NCBI RefSeq assembly: GCF_011058165.1
Contig: NZ_JAALEG010000004.1
Location: 62,001 to 126,000, forward strand
Reading direction: 5' to 3'
Length of the DNA stretch: 64,000 nt
DNA from: Rhodococcus aetherivorans
GTDB lineage: Bacteria > Actinomycetota > Actinomycetes > Mycobacteriales > Mycobacteriaceae
The notes under the pieces were generated by a model that was given only the letters and a program-made list of their open reading frames with translations, was not told where the DNA came from and ran no database searches. Positions 28,195 to 35,516 of this stretch are shown piece by piece. How positions within the stretch are numbered: the stretch's first letter is position 1; each line of letters opens with the position of its first letter. A program made the translations under genes and the position numbers.

Positions 28195-28210
28195 AGTGTT
28201 CCAGATCACA
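28195..28210. promoter_or_regulatory. CRP/GlxR-like site, copy 2 (P450 promoter)
   Basis: AGTGTTCCAGATCACA again, preceded by CCGCCTTCT and followed by GGAAC, as in copy 3. The distance to the AraC ATG (28171) is 24 bases, the same as in the other two copies. It lies 93 bases upstream of the P450 start. Confidence 0.6.
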
Positions 28211-28302
28211 GGAACTCGGCGGGCGGACGATACCGCGGGACACCCCGTCTGCGCGACCCCGGCCGTCATCTCCGGATGAGCCCACGACAGGAGAGCGACA
28301 TC

Positions 28303-29517
28303 ATGACCACCACCCATACCTGGATCGACGAGATCACCATGGAGGAACTCGACCGCGACCCGAATCCGATCTACGAGCGGCTGCGCCGGGAGGCGCCGGT
28401 CGCCTACGTCCCGGCGATCGGGATGCACGTGGTGGCCACGAGGGAGCTGTGCCTGCAGATCACCCAGGACTCCGAGACGTGGTCCACGGTGATCGCCCCC
28501 TCGGGCGGGCGGACGTTCGGGACCGGAACCGTGCTCGACTCCAACGGCGAGCGGCACCGCAAGCTGCGCGAATGGATCGATCCGCAACTCCGGCCCGCCG
28601 CGGTCGACTCCTACGTGGAAGCGCTGGTCCGGCCGCAGGCGCGGAGCATCCTCGAACGGATCGAGGAACTCGGGGCCGTGGACATCCAGGAGGCCTATTT
28701 CGCTCCGGTCAGCGTCCGTGCGGTCGGTGACCTGATGGGTCTGCGGAACGTCCCCTCGGAGACGCTCGTGCGGTGGTTCCAGACGCTCGCGCTGTCGTAC
28801 GGCAACGCCGAGGTCGACGAGAACGGCGAGTTCGCCCATGCCGAGCCCTTCGAGGCCGGAGACCGGATCAAGGAGGAGATCGTCGCCACCGTCGATCCGT
28901 TGCTCGACCACTGGACCCGCAATCCCGACCACACGTTGATCTCGCACTGGTTGCACGACGGAATGCCGGAGGGGCAGGTGCGGGAGCGGTCGGAAATCTA
29001 CCCGAACATCTACGTCTTCCTGCTCGGTGCGCTGCAGGAGCCCGGTCACGTCATGACGACGACACTGGCGGGCCTGCTGCAGCATCCCGACCAGCTCGAG
29101 CGCGTCGTCGACGATCCGGATCTCCTCCCGCGGGCGGTCAACGAGGGCGCGCGCTGGGTAGCGCCGATCTGGAGCGCCGCCGTCAAGGTCGCGAACCGGG
29201 AGGTCACGGTCGGCGGCGTCGACCTGCCCGCGGGTACGCCGGTCATACTCGCGTACGGCTCGGCCAACCGCGACGAGACGGTGTGGGCGAACCCGGACGC
29301 CTACGACGTGGACCGGCCGGTCATGCCGCACCTCGCCTTCGGCGCCGGCAAGCACGCCTGTGCCGGCACCTACCTCGGGACCGCGATCGTCCGGATCGCC
29401 CTCGAGGAGTTGTTCGAGACGATCCCGAACATCGAACCCGACCCCGACCGCACCCCGAGCTTCTGGGGCTGGACCTTCCGCGGCCCGCAGGGCCTGCACG
29501 TCCGATGGGAGGTGTAG
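28303..29517 (+). CDS. gcoA: Cytochrome P450 of the CYP255 (GcoA/AgcA) type, guaiacol O-demethylase
   Basis: A 404-residue P450 closely resembling GcoA of Amycolatopsis as I recall it (407 residues), and AgcA of Rhodococcus. The heme loop is HLAFGAGKHACAG with Cys353. The I-helix has LLGALQEPGHVM in place of the usual acid-alcohol pair, a GcoA hallmark, and NA-VDENGEFA and ISHWLHDGMP are shared. It removes the O-methyl group of guaiacol or alkylguaiacols as formaldehyde, giving catechols. By eye against GcoA, Phe75 is kept, Phe169 is Tyr and Ile81 is Leu, changes that would alter the pocket around the ring substituent. AGGAGA precedes the ATG. It is followed after two bases by its reductase. 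Confidence 0.9.
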   Translation: MTTTHTWIDEITMEELDRDPNPIYERLRREAPVAYVPAIGMHVVATRELCLQITQDSETWSTVIAPSGGRTFGTGTVLDSNGERHRKLREWIDPQLRPAAVDSYVEALVRPQARSILERIEELGAVDIQEAYFAPVSVRAVGDLMGLRNVPSETLVRWFQTLALSYGNAEVDENGEFAHAEPFEAGDRIKEEIVATVDPLLDHWTRNPDHTLISHWLHDGMPEGQVRERSEIYPNIYVFLLGALQEPGHVMTTTLAGLLQHPDQLERVVDDPDLLPRAVNEGARWVAPIWSAAVKVANREVTVGGVDLPAGTPVILAYGSANRDETVWANPDAYDVDRPVMPHLAFGAGKHACAGTYLGTAIVRIALEELFETIPNIEPDPDRTPSFWGWTFRGPQGLHVRWEV

Positions 29518-29519
29518 TC

Positions 29520-30548
29520 GTGAGCCACTCGGTGACCGTTTCCGGGCAGGACGGGGCCTTTCCCGGCGCGCCCGACCGTTCGGTACTCGAGTCCGCACTG
29601 CGGGCGAACCGCTGGTTGCCGCACGCGTGCTCGCAGGGCACCTGCGGGACCTGCAAGATCAGGGTGCTGTGCGGCGAGGTGGACCACGGCCGGCCCGACG
29701 AGACCATCCTGAGCGAGGCGGAGCGCGCGTCCGGGCTCACACTCGCCTGTCAGGCGACACCTCGCACCGATCTGACCGTCGCGCCGTTGAACGACGTGCC
29801 CCCGGACGGGCCGAGGCATCCCTTGCGCGACCACGCCGGCACCGTGCTCGAGCTGGCCGACATCGCACGGTGCACCCGCCGGCTCGTCGTGGAGCTGGAC
29901 GAGCCGATGGAGTTCTCCGCCGGTCAGTACGCCGAGCTGATCGTGCCGGGTTCCGTTGTGGCGCGTCAGTACTCGATGGCCAATCCGCCCTCCGAGTCGC
30001 GCCGGCTCGAGTTCCACATCAAGCGGGTCGATGGAGGGCTCGCGACGGAGGGGTGGATCTTCGGCTCGCTTCGGCCGGGAGACCGGATCGGGCTGCGCGG
30101 GCCGCTGGGGCAGTTCGCCCTGGTTCGTCCCCAGGAAGAACCGGCCATTCTGGTCGGCGGCGGAACGGGGCTTGCCCCCTTGAAGTCGATTGTGCGCCAT
30201 GCACTCTCCAACGATCTTGTCCCGAGCATCGACCTGTACCACGGAGGGCGCGGGCAGGCGGATCTGTACGACGTGGACTTCTTCCGGGCTCTCGAGGCCG
30301 CCGATCCCCGATTCCGCTACCACCCTGTACTCAGCGAGGAGCAGTGGGACGGCGCCACCGGCGTGGTCACCGACGCCGTGCTCGACGACTTCGCCAGTTG
30401 CAAGGGGCGCAGCGCATACCTGTGCGGGCCACCCGCCATGGTCACCGCGGCGGTCAAGGCGCTCAAACGGCGTCGCATGGCGCCCCGGTTGATCTTCAAG
30501 GAGGAGTTCACCGTCGGCAGCGCGCCGCCGGTGATGTCGCCGGTGTGA
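29520..30548 (+). CDS. gcoB: GcoB-type three-domain P450 reductase
   Basis: A 342-residue reductase passing electrons from NADH through FAD and a 2Fe-2S cluster to the P450. The N-terminal plant-type ferredoxin domain has CSQGTCGTC and the distal CQA (ligands about residues 37-75), followed by the FAD domain (RQYSMANP) and the NAD domain (GGGTGLAP; CGPPAM). A ferredoxin-FAD-NAD order in one chain is specific to GcoB-like partners of CYP255. The GTG start at 29520 has GGGAGG. A strong hairpin follows the stop. Confidence 0.9.
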   Translation: MSHSVTVSGQDGAFPGAPDRSVLESALRANRWLPHACSQGTCGTCKIRVLCGEVDHGRPDETILSEAERASGLTLACQATPRTDLTVAPLNDVPPDGPRHPLRDHAGTVLELADIARCTRRLVVELDEPMEFSAGQYAELIVPGSVVARQYSMANPPSESRRLEFHIKRVDGGLATEGWIFGSLRPGDRIGLRGPLGQFALVRPQEEPAILVGGGTGLAPLKSIVRHALSNDLVPSIDLYHGGRGQADLYDVDFFRALEAADPRFRYHPVLSEEQWDGATGVVTDAVLDDFASCKGRSAYLCGPPAMVTAAVKALKRRRMAPRLIFKEEFTVGSAPPVMSPV

Positions 30549-30558
30549 CCGGTTCCGC

Positions 30559-30593
30559 GGCCGGGTGTTCGGGTTCAGCCCGAGCACCCGGCC
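30559..30593. terminator. Hairpin after the P450 reductase gene
   Basis: Arms GGCCGGGTG (30559-30567) and CACCCGGCC (30585-30593) with inner TCGGG/CCCGA pairs. It separates the reductase gene from the convergent AraC gene and can serve both. Confidence 0.65.
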
Positions 30594-30602
30594 GGTCGTC
30601 GT

Positions 30603-31625
30603 TCAGTGTCGGTGCCCCGGTTCGCGGCCGGCGCGTTCCTTCCGATACTGGCCGGGGCTCGCGCCGAAGGCGGCGCGGAACGTCCTGCTGAAGTGGGAGA
30701 CGTCCCGGAAGCCCGCGCATTCGCTGACCTCGGCGACGGACATCTCGGTCGTCAGCAGGTACTTCCGCGCGCGCTCGAGCCGTGCCTGATACAGCCATGC
30801 GCGCGGAGTGGTGCCCGCTGCGCTGAAGAGCTTCTGGACGTTGCGCAACGACATCCCGGCGTCGGCGGCGACGTCCGGAAGCGTGAGCTCGGGATCGTGC
30901 AGCTTCTGTTCGATGACCCGCTGGACGCGGGTGAGATCTTCCGTGCGGTGCAATTGGGCGGCACCGGTCGCGACAGTGCCTTCGGTGAGGGCGGTGACCA
31001 GCATGTCGACGGCCGAGGAGGCGAACGACACGGCGGCCCCCCGCGAGATGGGGGCATTCATCGACGCGATGTCGACGAAGAAACGACCGACCAGTCCGCC
31101 CGGCCCGGTCTCGCCGCAGATCGTGCGGGCCGTGCCGTGTTCGACGATCCGCCCCGGCAGGCGCGAGGTGAGCAGTTCACGAGGAGACCGCACGACGATC
31201 TGCCGGAACGGCGCGGGGGAGTGGAAGACGAACGGGGTGGCGCAGTCGAGCAATGCGAACGACCCTCGCTCGACCGTCGTGGTCCGGCCCGACTGCTGCA
31301 CCTCGACGTGGCCCTCGGTCACGATGCACACGAGATAGCCTGCACCGGAGTCGGAGTCGACCATCGCGGGCGAGCGGACCACCGTGTGGGCGTCGGCCCG
31401 GATCGTGCTGACGTGCAGATCGCCGAACGGCCGGCCGCCCCATTCCGCGTCGAAGTGACGTCGTGGGTTCGGCCACGCGACGTCCATCTCGCAGTACAGC
31501 TGCCCCAGCGTGCTCGCCCATCGGGTGTGCCCCTCGCTCGTGTCCAGCTCCTGCGTCCGCAGGGAAACGATGCCGGGGGCCGCTCCGTTGCGCGCAGAGT
31601 CACCCGTTTGTTCGCGCTCAGCCAT
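30603..31625 (-). CDS. AraC-family regulator of the phenol hydroxylase genes (PheR-like)
   Basis: A 340-residue paralogue of the other AraC regulator: N-terminal sensing domain, then helix-turn-helix motifs LPDVAADAGMSLRNVQKLFSAAG and VAEVSECAGFRDVSHFSRTFRAAFG. The ATG at 31625 follows GGAGG with the same spacing as its paralogue. Divergent from the two-component phenol hydroxylase, the arrangement of pheR-pheA in rhodococci, so it likely activates that operon with a phenolic effector. Cross-talk with its paralogue is plausible given near-identical promoter elements. Confidence 0.88.
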   Translation of the reverse strand: MAEREQTGDSARNGAAPGIVSLRTQELDTSEGHTRWASTLGQLYCEMDVAWPNPRRHFDAEWGGRPFGDLHVSTIRADAHTVVRSPAMVDSDSGAGYLVCIVTEGHVEVQQSGRTTTVERGSFALLDCATPFVFHSPAPFRQIVVRSPRELLTSRLPGRIVEHGTARTICGETGPGGLVGRFFVDIASMNAPISRGAAVSFASSAVDMLVTALTEGTVATGAAQLHRTEDLTRVQRVIEQKLHDPELTLPDVAADAGMSLRNVQKLFSAAGTTPRAWLYQARLERARKYLLTTEMSVAEVSECAGFRDVSHFSRTFRAAFGASPGQYRKERAGREPGHRH

Positions 31626-31648
31626 GTTCCACCACACCTCCGCCTTCT

Positions 31649-31664
31649 AGTGTTACAGATCACA
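31649..31664. promoter_or_regulatory. CRP/GlxR-like site, copy 3 (phenol hydroxylase promoter)
   Basis: AGTGTTACAGATCACA, one base different from copies 1 and 2, flanked by CCGCCTTCT and GGAAC like copy 2, and again 24 bases from the AraC ATG. It links this promoter to central carbon control by a CRP-type regulator. Confidence 0.6.
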
Positions 31665-31862
31665 GGAACGTGGCGCCCGGAACGATATCCCAACCCCCGG
31701 CCCCGCGCGACCACCGAGGACGGTTACCGAAGCGCGCCAGCGTGATCGGTGCCGGGATCCTCCGAAGTCGGCGGATACGGCCGGGCCGGGTCGACGCCCG
31801 TCGTGCCGTTCCCCACCCGAGCCGATTCCTGCACCACACCCCCGAGACCAGGAGTGAAGACC

Positions 31863-33425
31863 ATGACGACCACATCGATCCTGGGCGACGCCGTCGGAGC
31901 GCCCAACACCGTCCGGCCCATGACCGGCGACGAGTACATCGAGTCGCTCCGCGACGGTCGTGAGGTGTACTTCCGTGGCGAGCGGGTCGACGATGTCACC
32001 ACACATCCGGCCTTCCGCAATTCGGTCCGGTCGGTGGCCCGGATGTACGACGCGATGCACAAGCCGGAAGCGAAGGGCATCCTGTCGGTGCCGACCGACA
32101 CCGGTAACGGAGGATTCACCCATCCGTTCTTCAAGACGGCGCACAGTGCCGACGATCTGCTCCTCGCTCGTGATGCGATCGCCACCTGGCAGCGCGAGGT
32201 GTACGGCTGGCTGGGCCGCTCGCCCGACTACAAGGCGTCGTTCCTCGGCACCCTCGGAGCCAACGCGGAGTTCTACGGGGAGTACCAGGACAACGCGAAG
32301 CGGTGGTACAAGGAAGCACAGGAACGCGTGATCTACATGAACCACGCGATCGTGAACCCCCCGATCGACCGCGACAAGCCCGCCGACGAGACCGCCGACA
32401 TCTGCGTGCACGTGGTGGAGGAAACCGACGCGGGCCTGATCGTGTCCGGCGCCAAGGTGGTGGCGACCGGGTCGGCGATCACCAACGCCAACTTCATCGC
32501 GCACTACGGCCTGCCGCTCCGCAAGAAGGAGTTCGGCCTGATCTTCACCGTCCCGATGGATTCGCCGGGCCTGAAGCTGTTCTGCCGTACGTCCTACGAG
32601 ATGAACGCCGCCGTCATGGGTACGCCGTTCGACTACCCGCTCTCGAGCCGATTCGACGAGAACGACGCCATCATGGTGTTCGACCGGGTGCTGGTGCCGT
32701 GGGAGAACGTCTTCGCCTACGACACCGAGACGACCAACGGGTTCGTGATGAAGTCGGGCTTCATGTCTCGCTTCATGTTCCACGGTTGCGCCCGTCTCGC
32801 CGTGAAGCTGGACTTCATCGCCGGCTGTGTGATGAAGGCGGTGGAGATGACCGGCTCGGCCGGATTCCGCGGCGTGCAGATGCAGATCGGCGAGATCCTC
32901 AACTGGCGTGACATGTTCTGGGGACTGTCCGACGCGATGGCGAAGACGCCCGATCCGTGGGTCAACGGTGCCGTGCAACCGAACCTCAACTACGGTCTCG
33001 CCTACCGCACCTTCATGGGCGTCGGCTACCCGCGGATCAAGGAGATCATCCAGCAGACCCTCGGCAGCGGCCTGATCTACCTGAATTCGCATGCGAGCGA
33101 CTGGGGTAACCCCGAGATCCGGCCGTACCTCGACCAGTACGTTCGCGGGTCGAACGGCATCGTGGCCATCGATCGTGTCAAGCTGCTCAAGCTGCTCTGG
33201 GATGCCGTCGGTACCGAGTTCGGCGGCCGGCACGAGCTGTACGAGCGCAACTACGGCGGCGACCACGAGGCCGTGCGCTTCCAGACGCTGTTCGCCTACC
33301 AGGCTCAGGGCCTGGACAACCAGCTCAAGGGCTTCGCCGAGCAGTGCATGTCCGAATACGACATCGACGGCTGGACGCGCCCGGATCTGATCAACAACGA
33401 CGATCTGAAGATCGTCCGTAGCTGA
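31863..33425 (+). CDS. pheA1: Two-component phenol hydroxylase, oxygenase subunit (PheA1/AphA-like)
   Basis: A 520-residue FADH2-dependent monooxygenase of the HpaB/PheA family, which hydroxylates phenols ortho to the hydroxyl to give catechols. The acyl-CoA dehydrogenase-like fold shows [22 protein letters not shown] in parts, [41 protein letters not shown] and the C-terminal [16 protein letters not shown]. Reduced flavin comes from the reductase downstream. It may act on phenol or 4-alkylphenols; sequence alone does not decide between PheA1 and the alkylphenol enzyme AphA. CAGGAG precedes the ATG. Divergent from the PheR-like AraC gene. Confidence 0.88.
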   Translation: MTTTSILGDAVGAPNTVRPMTGDEYIESLRDGREVYFRGERVDDVTTHPAFRNSVRSVARMYDAMHKPEAKGILSVPTDTGNGGFTHPFFKTAHSADDLLLARDAIATWQREVYGWLGRSPDYKASFLGTLGANAEFYGEYQDNAKRWYKEAQERVIYMNHAIVNPPIDRDKPADETADICVHVVEETDAGLIVSGAKVVATGSAITNANFIAHYGLPLRKKEFGLIFTVPMDSPGLKLFCRTSYEMNAAVMGTPFDYPLSSRFDENDAIMVFDRVLVPWENVFAYDTETTNGFVMKSGFMSRFMFHGCARLAVKLDFIAGCVMKAVEMTGSAGFRGVQMQIGEILNWRDMFWGLSDAMAKTPDPWVNGAVQPNLNYGLAYRTFMGVGYPRIKEIIQQTLGSGLIYLNSHASDWGNPEIRPYLDQYVRGSNGIVAIDRVKLLKLLWDAVGTEFGGRHELYERNYGGDHEAVRFQTLFAYQAQGLDNQLKGFAEQCMSEYDIDGWTRPDLINNDDLKIVRS

Positions 33426-33453
33426 ACGGGGCGCAGCGATGAGGAGCACGGTC

Positions 33454-33984
33454 ATGACCGACACCGCCCGGGGATCCGATCTCGACGTCACGCCTCTGCA
33501 CATGCGTAAGGCCCTCGGCCGGTTCGCCAGCGGCGTCACCATCGTCACCACCGCCGAGTCCGAGGACGAGGCCTCGGTGCACGGAATGACCGCCAACGCG
33601 TTCACCTCCGTGTCGCTCGATCCGCCGCTCGTGCTCGTATCGATCGCCAACCGCGCCAAGATGAACGAGCGGATCCGCGAGGCGGGGCGGTACGGCGTTT
33701 CGATCCTCGCCGGGGACCAGGAACCGTTGTCCCTGCACTTCGCCGGCGCGGCGAACCAGCCGGATCTGGTTCGGTTCGTGTGGCGCAAGGGCGTGCCTCT
33801 CCTCGAAGGTGCACTGGTTCACCTCGCGTGCACCGTGGTCGATTCGCATCCCGCGGGTGACCACACCCTGCACGTGGGCCGGGTGGAGCGGCTCTGGTAC
33901 GACGACGGGCACCCGCTGGTGTTCTACACCGGCACCTTCCGGTCGCTCGAGTTGCAGGGCAGGGACGAACCCTGGGGGTTCTGA
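33454..33984 (+). CDS. pheA2: Flavin reductase of the phenol hydroxylase (PheA2/AphB-like)
   Basis: A 176-residue flavin reductase-like protein of the HpaC/PheA2 family: ALGRFASGVTIVTT near residue 20, GMTANAFTSVSLDPPLVLVSI (flavin-binding strand-loop) and the terminal VFYTGTFRSL. It uses NADH to make FADH2 for the oxygenase encoded 28 bases upstream. An ATG at 33439 is in frame, but GAGGAGC sits ideally before 33454. A long perfect hairpin follows. Confidence 0.88.
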   Translation: MTDTARGSDLDVTPLHMRKALGRFASGVTIVTTAESEDEASVHGMTANAFTSVSLDPPLVLVSIANRAKMNERIREAGRYGVSILAGDQEPLSLHFAGAANQPDLVRFVWRKGVPLLEGALVHLACTVVDSHPAGDHTLHVGRVERLWYDDGHPLVFYTGTFRSLELQGRDEPWGF

Positions 33985-34042
33985 TCGAGCAGGGCGGGGT
34001 GGCCGCGGCGGGCGTCGCGGTCACCCCGCCTCTCGAACCCCC

Positions 34043-34093
34043 GAGCGAATGTGCCGTTGTGTCGGATAGATCGACGTAACGGCACATTCGCTC
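34043..34093. terminator. Perfect 16-bp inverted repeat between convergent genes
   Basis: Arms GAGCGAATGTGCCGTT (34043-34058) and AACGGCACATTCGCTC (34078-34093) match at all 16 positions around a 19-base loop. It lies between the flavin reductase and the convergent tautomerase-family gene and would act as a bidirectional terminator. There is no T-run, as usual in high-GC actinobacteria. Confidence 0.75.
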
Positions 34094-34105
34094 ATGCCCC
34101 GCTGA

Positions 34106-34534
34106 TCACCGCGCCGGCTGTGCGGCCGCCGCGCGCGCCGTGATCTCGCCGGCGCGCGTGGCAGCGGCCGGGTTGCCTGCGATGGACCAGTTCACCGGAT
34201 CGACTTCGACGATCTGTCCGCGCACCAAATCTCGCTGTGCCCTAAGGATCTCGACGATCAGATCGGTGAATCGCGCCGCCAGCTCCTGGCGCTGCTCGAT
34301 CGGGCGTCCGGCGAGGACGATCGCGGTGAAGTAGGGGGCCGGGGTGCCGCCGTCGGCGATCACCGTCCCGGCCGTCGCGGCGTCGTCCGGGTCGTACCGG
34401 ACGACGAACGCCCGCACTCGCTCGATCGGGGAGTCGAGGACCTCCGCGTAGCAGCGGCTCGCGTCGGCGAGCAGCCGACGTCGTTGCTCGGCAGTGTAGG
34501 CGCCGTCGACGAGATGGAAGTGTGCAACGGGCAT
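34106..34534 (-). CDS. Tautomerase-superfamily protein (142 residues)
   Basis: A 142-residue protein beginning MPVAHFHLVDGAYTAEQRRRLL, so it keeps the catalytic proline after Met removal. At about twice the length of 4-oxalocrotonate tautomerase it looks like a fused two-unit member of the superfamily. RAFVVRYDPDD and TAIVLAGRPIEQRQELA suggest a second beta-alpha unit. It could tautomerise alkyl-substituted hydroxymuconates, duplicating or replacing the short enzyme at 25449. AAGGAG precedes the ATG. It lies 65 bases downstream of the SDR gene and is probably co-transcribed with it. Confidence 0.75.
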   Translation of the reverse strand: MPVAHFHLVDGAYTAEQRRRLLADASRCYAEVLDSPIERVRAFVVRYDPDDAATAGTVIADGGTPAPYFTAIVLAGRPIEQRQELAARFTDLIVEILRAQRDLVRGQIVEVDPVNWSIAGNPAAATRAGEITARAAAAQPAR

Positions 34535-34567
34535 GGCCGCTCCTTTGTGACGTTTTGGGGTACAGAT

Positions 34568-34614
34568 CTAGTGGACGCCGTGACTATTGGACTCCGTGAC
34601 TATTGGACTCCGTG
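34568..34614. repeat. Three tandem 16-bp copies at the SDR stop codon
   Basis: CTATTGGACTCCGTGA occurs twice (34584-34599 and, lacking the last base, 34600-34614) and once with two changes (34568-34583). The copy at 34600-34614 encodes the last residues (HGVQ) and stop of the SDR on the minus strand; the others lie just downstream. A replication-slippage duplication of a gene end. Confidence 0.85.
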
Positions 34615-35352
34615 CCGGGTCCCGCCGTCGACGGTGAGGACGCTTCCGTGCAGCACGGCGGCCTCGGGGGCGAGCAGCATCTCCAGAGTCCAGCCGATCT
34701 CGTCGAGGGTCGGTAGCCGGCCGAGCGTGGTCTTGGCGCGGTAGCGGTTCCAGATCTCGCCGGGGTCGCGGCCGGTCTCGGCGGCTTCGGTCTCGACGAA
34801 CTTCCGCAGCCGTGGCGTGTCGACAGGCCCCGGCGCGATGGTGTGGGTGGTGACGCCCTTCGGGCCGTACAGCGCGCTGAGCTGGCGCATGAGGTTGAAG
34901 ACCGCGGCGTTCACCGTCCCCGGCCCGGCGTCGAGCGGGCCGGGTTCGAGTCCGAGCGACCCGGCGATCGTCACGAAACGCGAACCCGGCACCAGGTGGT
35001 CGCGGACGGCGTGCAGCAGCCGCACCAGCCCGCCGACCTTGATGTTCGCGCCGACCGCGAAGTCTCCCGGCGCGATGGTGTCGGCCGAGCCGCGCACCGG
35101 AAGTCCGGCCGCGAACACGGCCATCCGCACCGGTGCGTCGACGTGGGCGGCGATCGCCTCGATCGCGCTGTCGTCGGCGATGTCGGCGACGCACGGGACG
35201 ATCAGGTCGTCCGAGGCCGCCAGCTTGTCGAGGTCGTCGGCGTTGCGGGCGACGGCGATCACGCGAAGGCCGCGACGGGCCAGGCGCCGGGTGAACTCGG
35301 TACCCATCGCACCGGTCGCGCCGACGACGACACACACTGAGGACGAAGTCAT
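34600..35352 (-). CDS. SDR-fold protein lacking the catalytic Tyr/Lys
   Basis: A 250-residue Rossmann protein with an intact cofactor motif (VVGATGAMG, residues about 8-16), an ADI segment after beta-4 and the usual C-terminal GSVLTVDGG. At the position of YxxxK it reads PGTVNAAVFNLM, so Tyr is Pro and Lys is Asn, although IAGSLG keeps the Ser. It is therefore unlikely to be an ordinary alcohol dehydrogenase and may be a non-redox or binding member. The ATG at 35352 follows GAGGGAGC. It is placed between the semialdehyde dehydrogenase terminator and a tautomerase gene within the meta-cleavage island. Confidence 0.75.
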   Translation of the reverse strand: MTSSSVCVVVGATGAMGTEFTRRLARRGLRVIAVARNADDLDKLAASDDLIVPCVADIADDSAIEAIAAHVDAPVRMAVFAAGLPVRGSADTIAPGDFAVGANIKVGGLVRLLHAVRDHLVPGSRFVTIAGSLGLEPGPLDAGPGTVNAAVFNLMRQLSALYGPKGVTTHTIAPGPVDTPRLRKFVETEAAETGRDPGEIWNRYRAKTTLGRLPTLDEIGWTLEMLLAPEAAVLHGSVLTVDGGTRHGVQ

Positions 35353-35421
35353 ACCTGTGCTCCCTCTTGCCGTTGTGGAACGCCCGGACGACCCGCGCAG
35401 TAGCGGGACGGGCGATTGGTC

Positions 35422-35447
35422 GTTCGGCCGCGATCGACGCGCCGAAC
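35422..35447. promoter_or_regulatory. Inverted repeat upstream of the SDR gene
   Basis: Half-sites GTTCGGC (35422-35428) and GCCGAAC (35441-35447), 12 bases apart, lie 70-95 bases upstream of the SDR start on the minus strand. The half-sites resemble those of the conserved motif at 39072-39090 but with wider spacing. Confidence 0.4.
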
Positions 35448-35452
35448 AGAAA

Positions 35453-35479
35453 TCCGCCCACGCAAATGCCGTGGGCGGA
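35453..35479. terminator. Hairpin after the semialdehyde dehydrogenase gene
   Basis: Perfect 10-base arms TCCGCCCACG (35453-35462) and CGTGGGCGGA (35470-35479) with a 7-base loop, 38 bases past the dehydrogenase stop on the minus strand. It separates that operon from the SDR-tautomerase unit. Confidence 0.7.
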
Positions 35480-35516
35480 TTCCGGTCTGCGGAGCGAATC
35501 CGATTCTCCGGCCGTT

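Noticed and set aside
34568-35461. Alternative minus-strand frame across the SDR gene
   Set aside because: Arg-rich out-of-frame translation of the SDR coding region with no motif.
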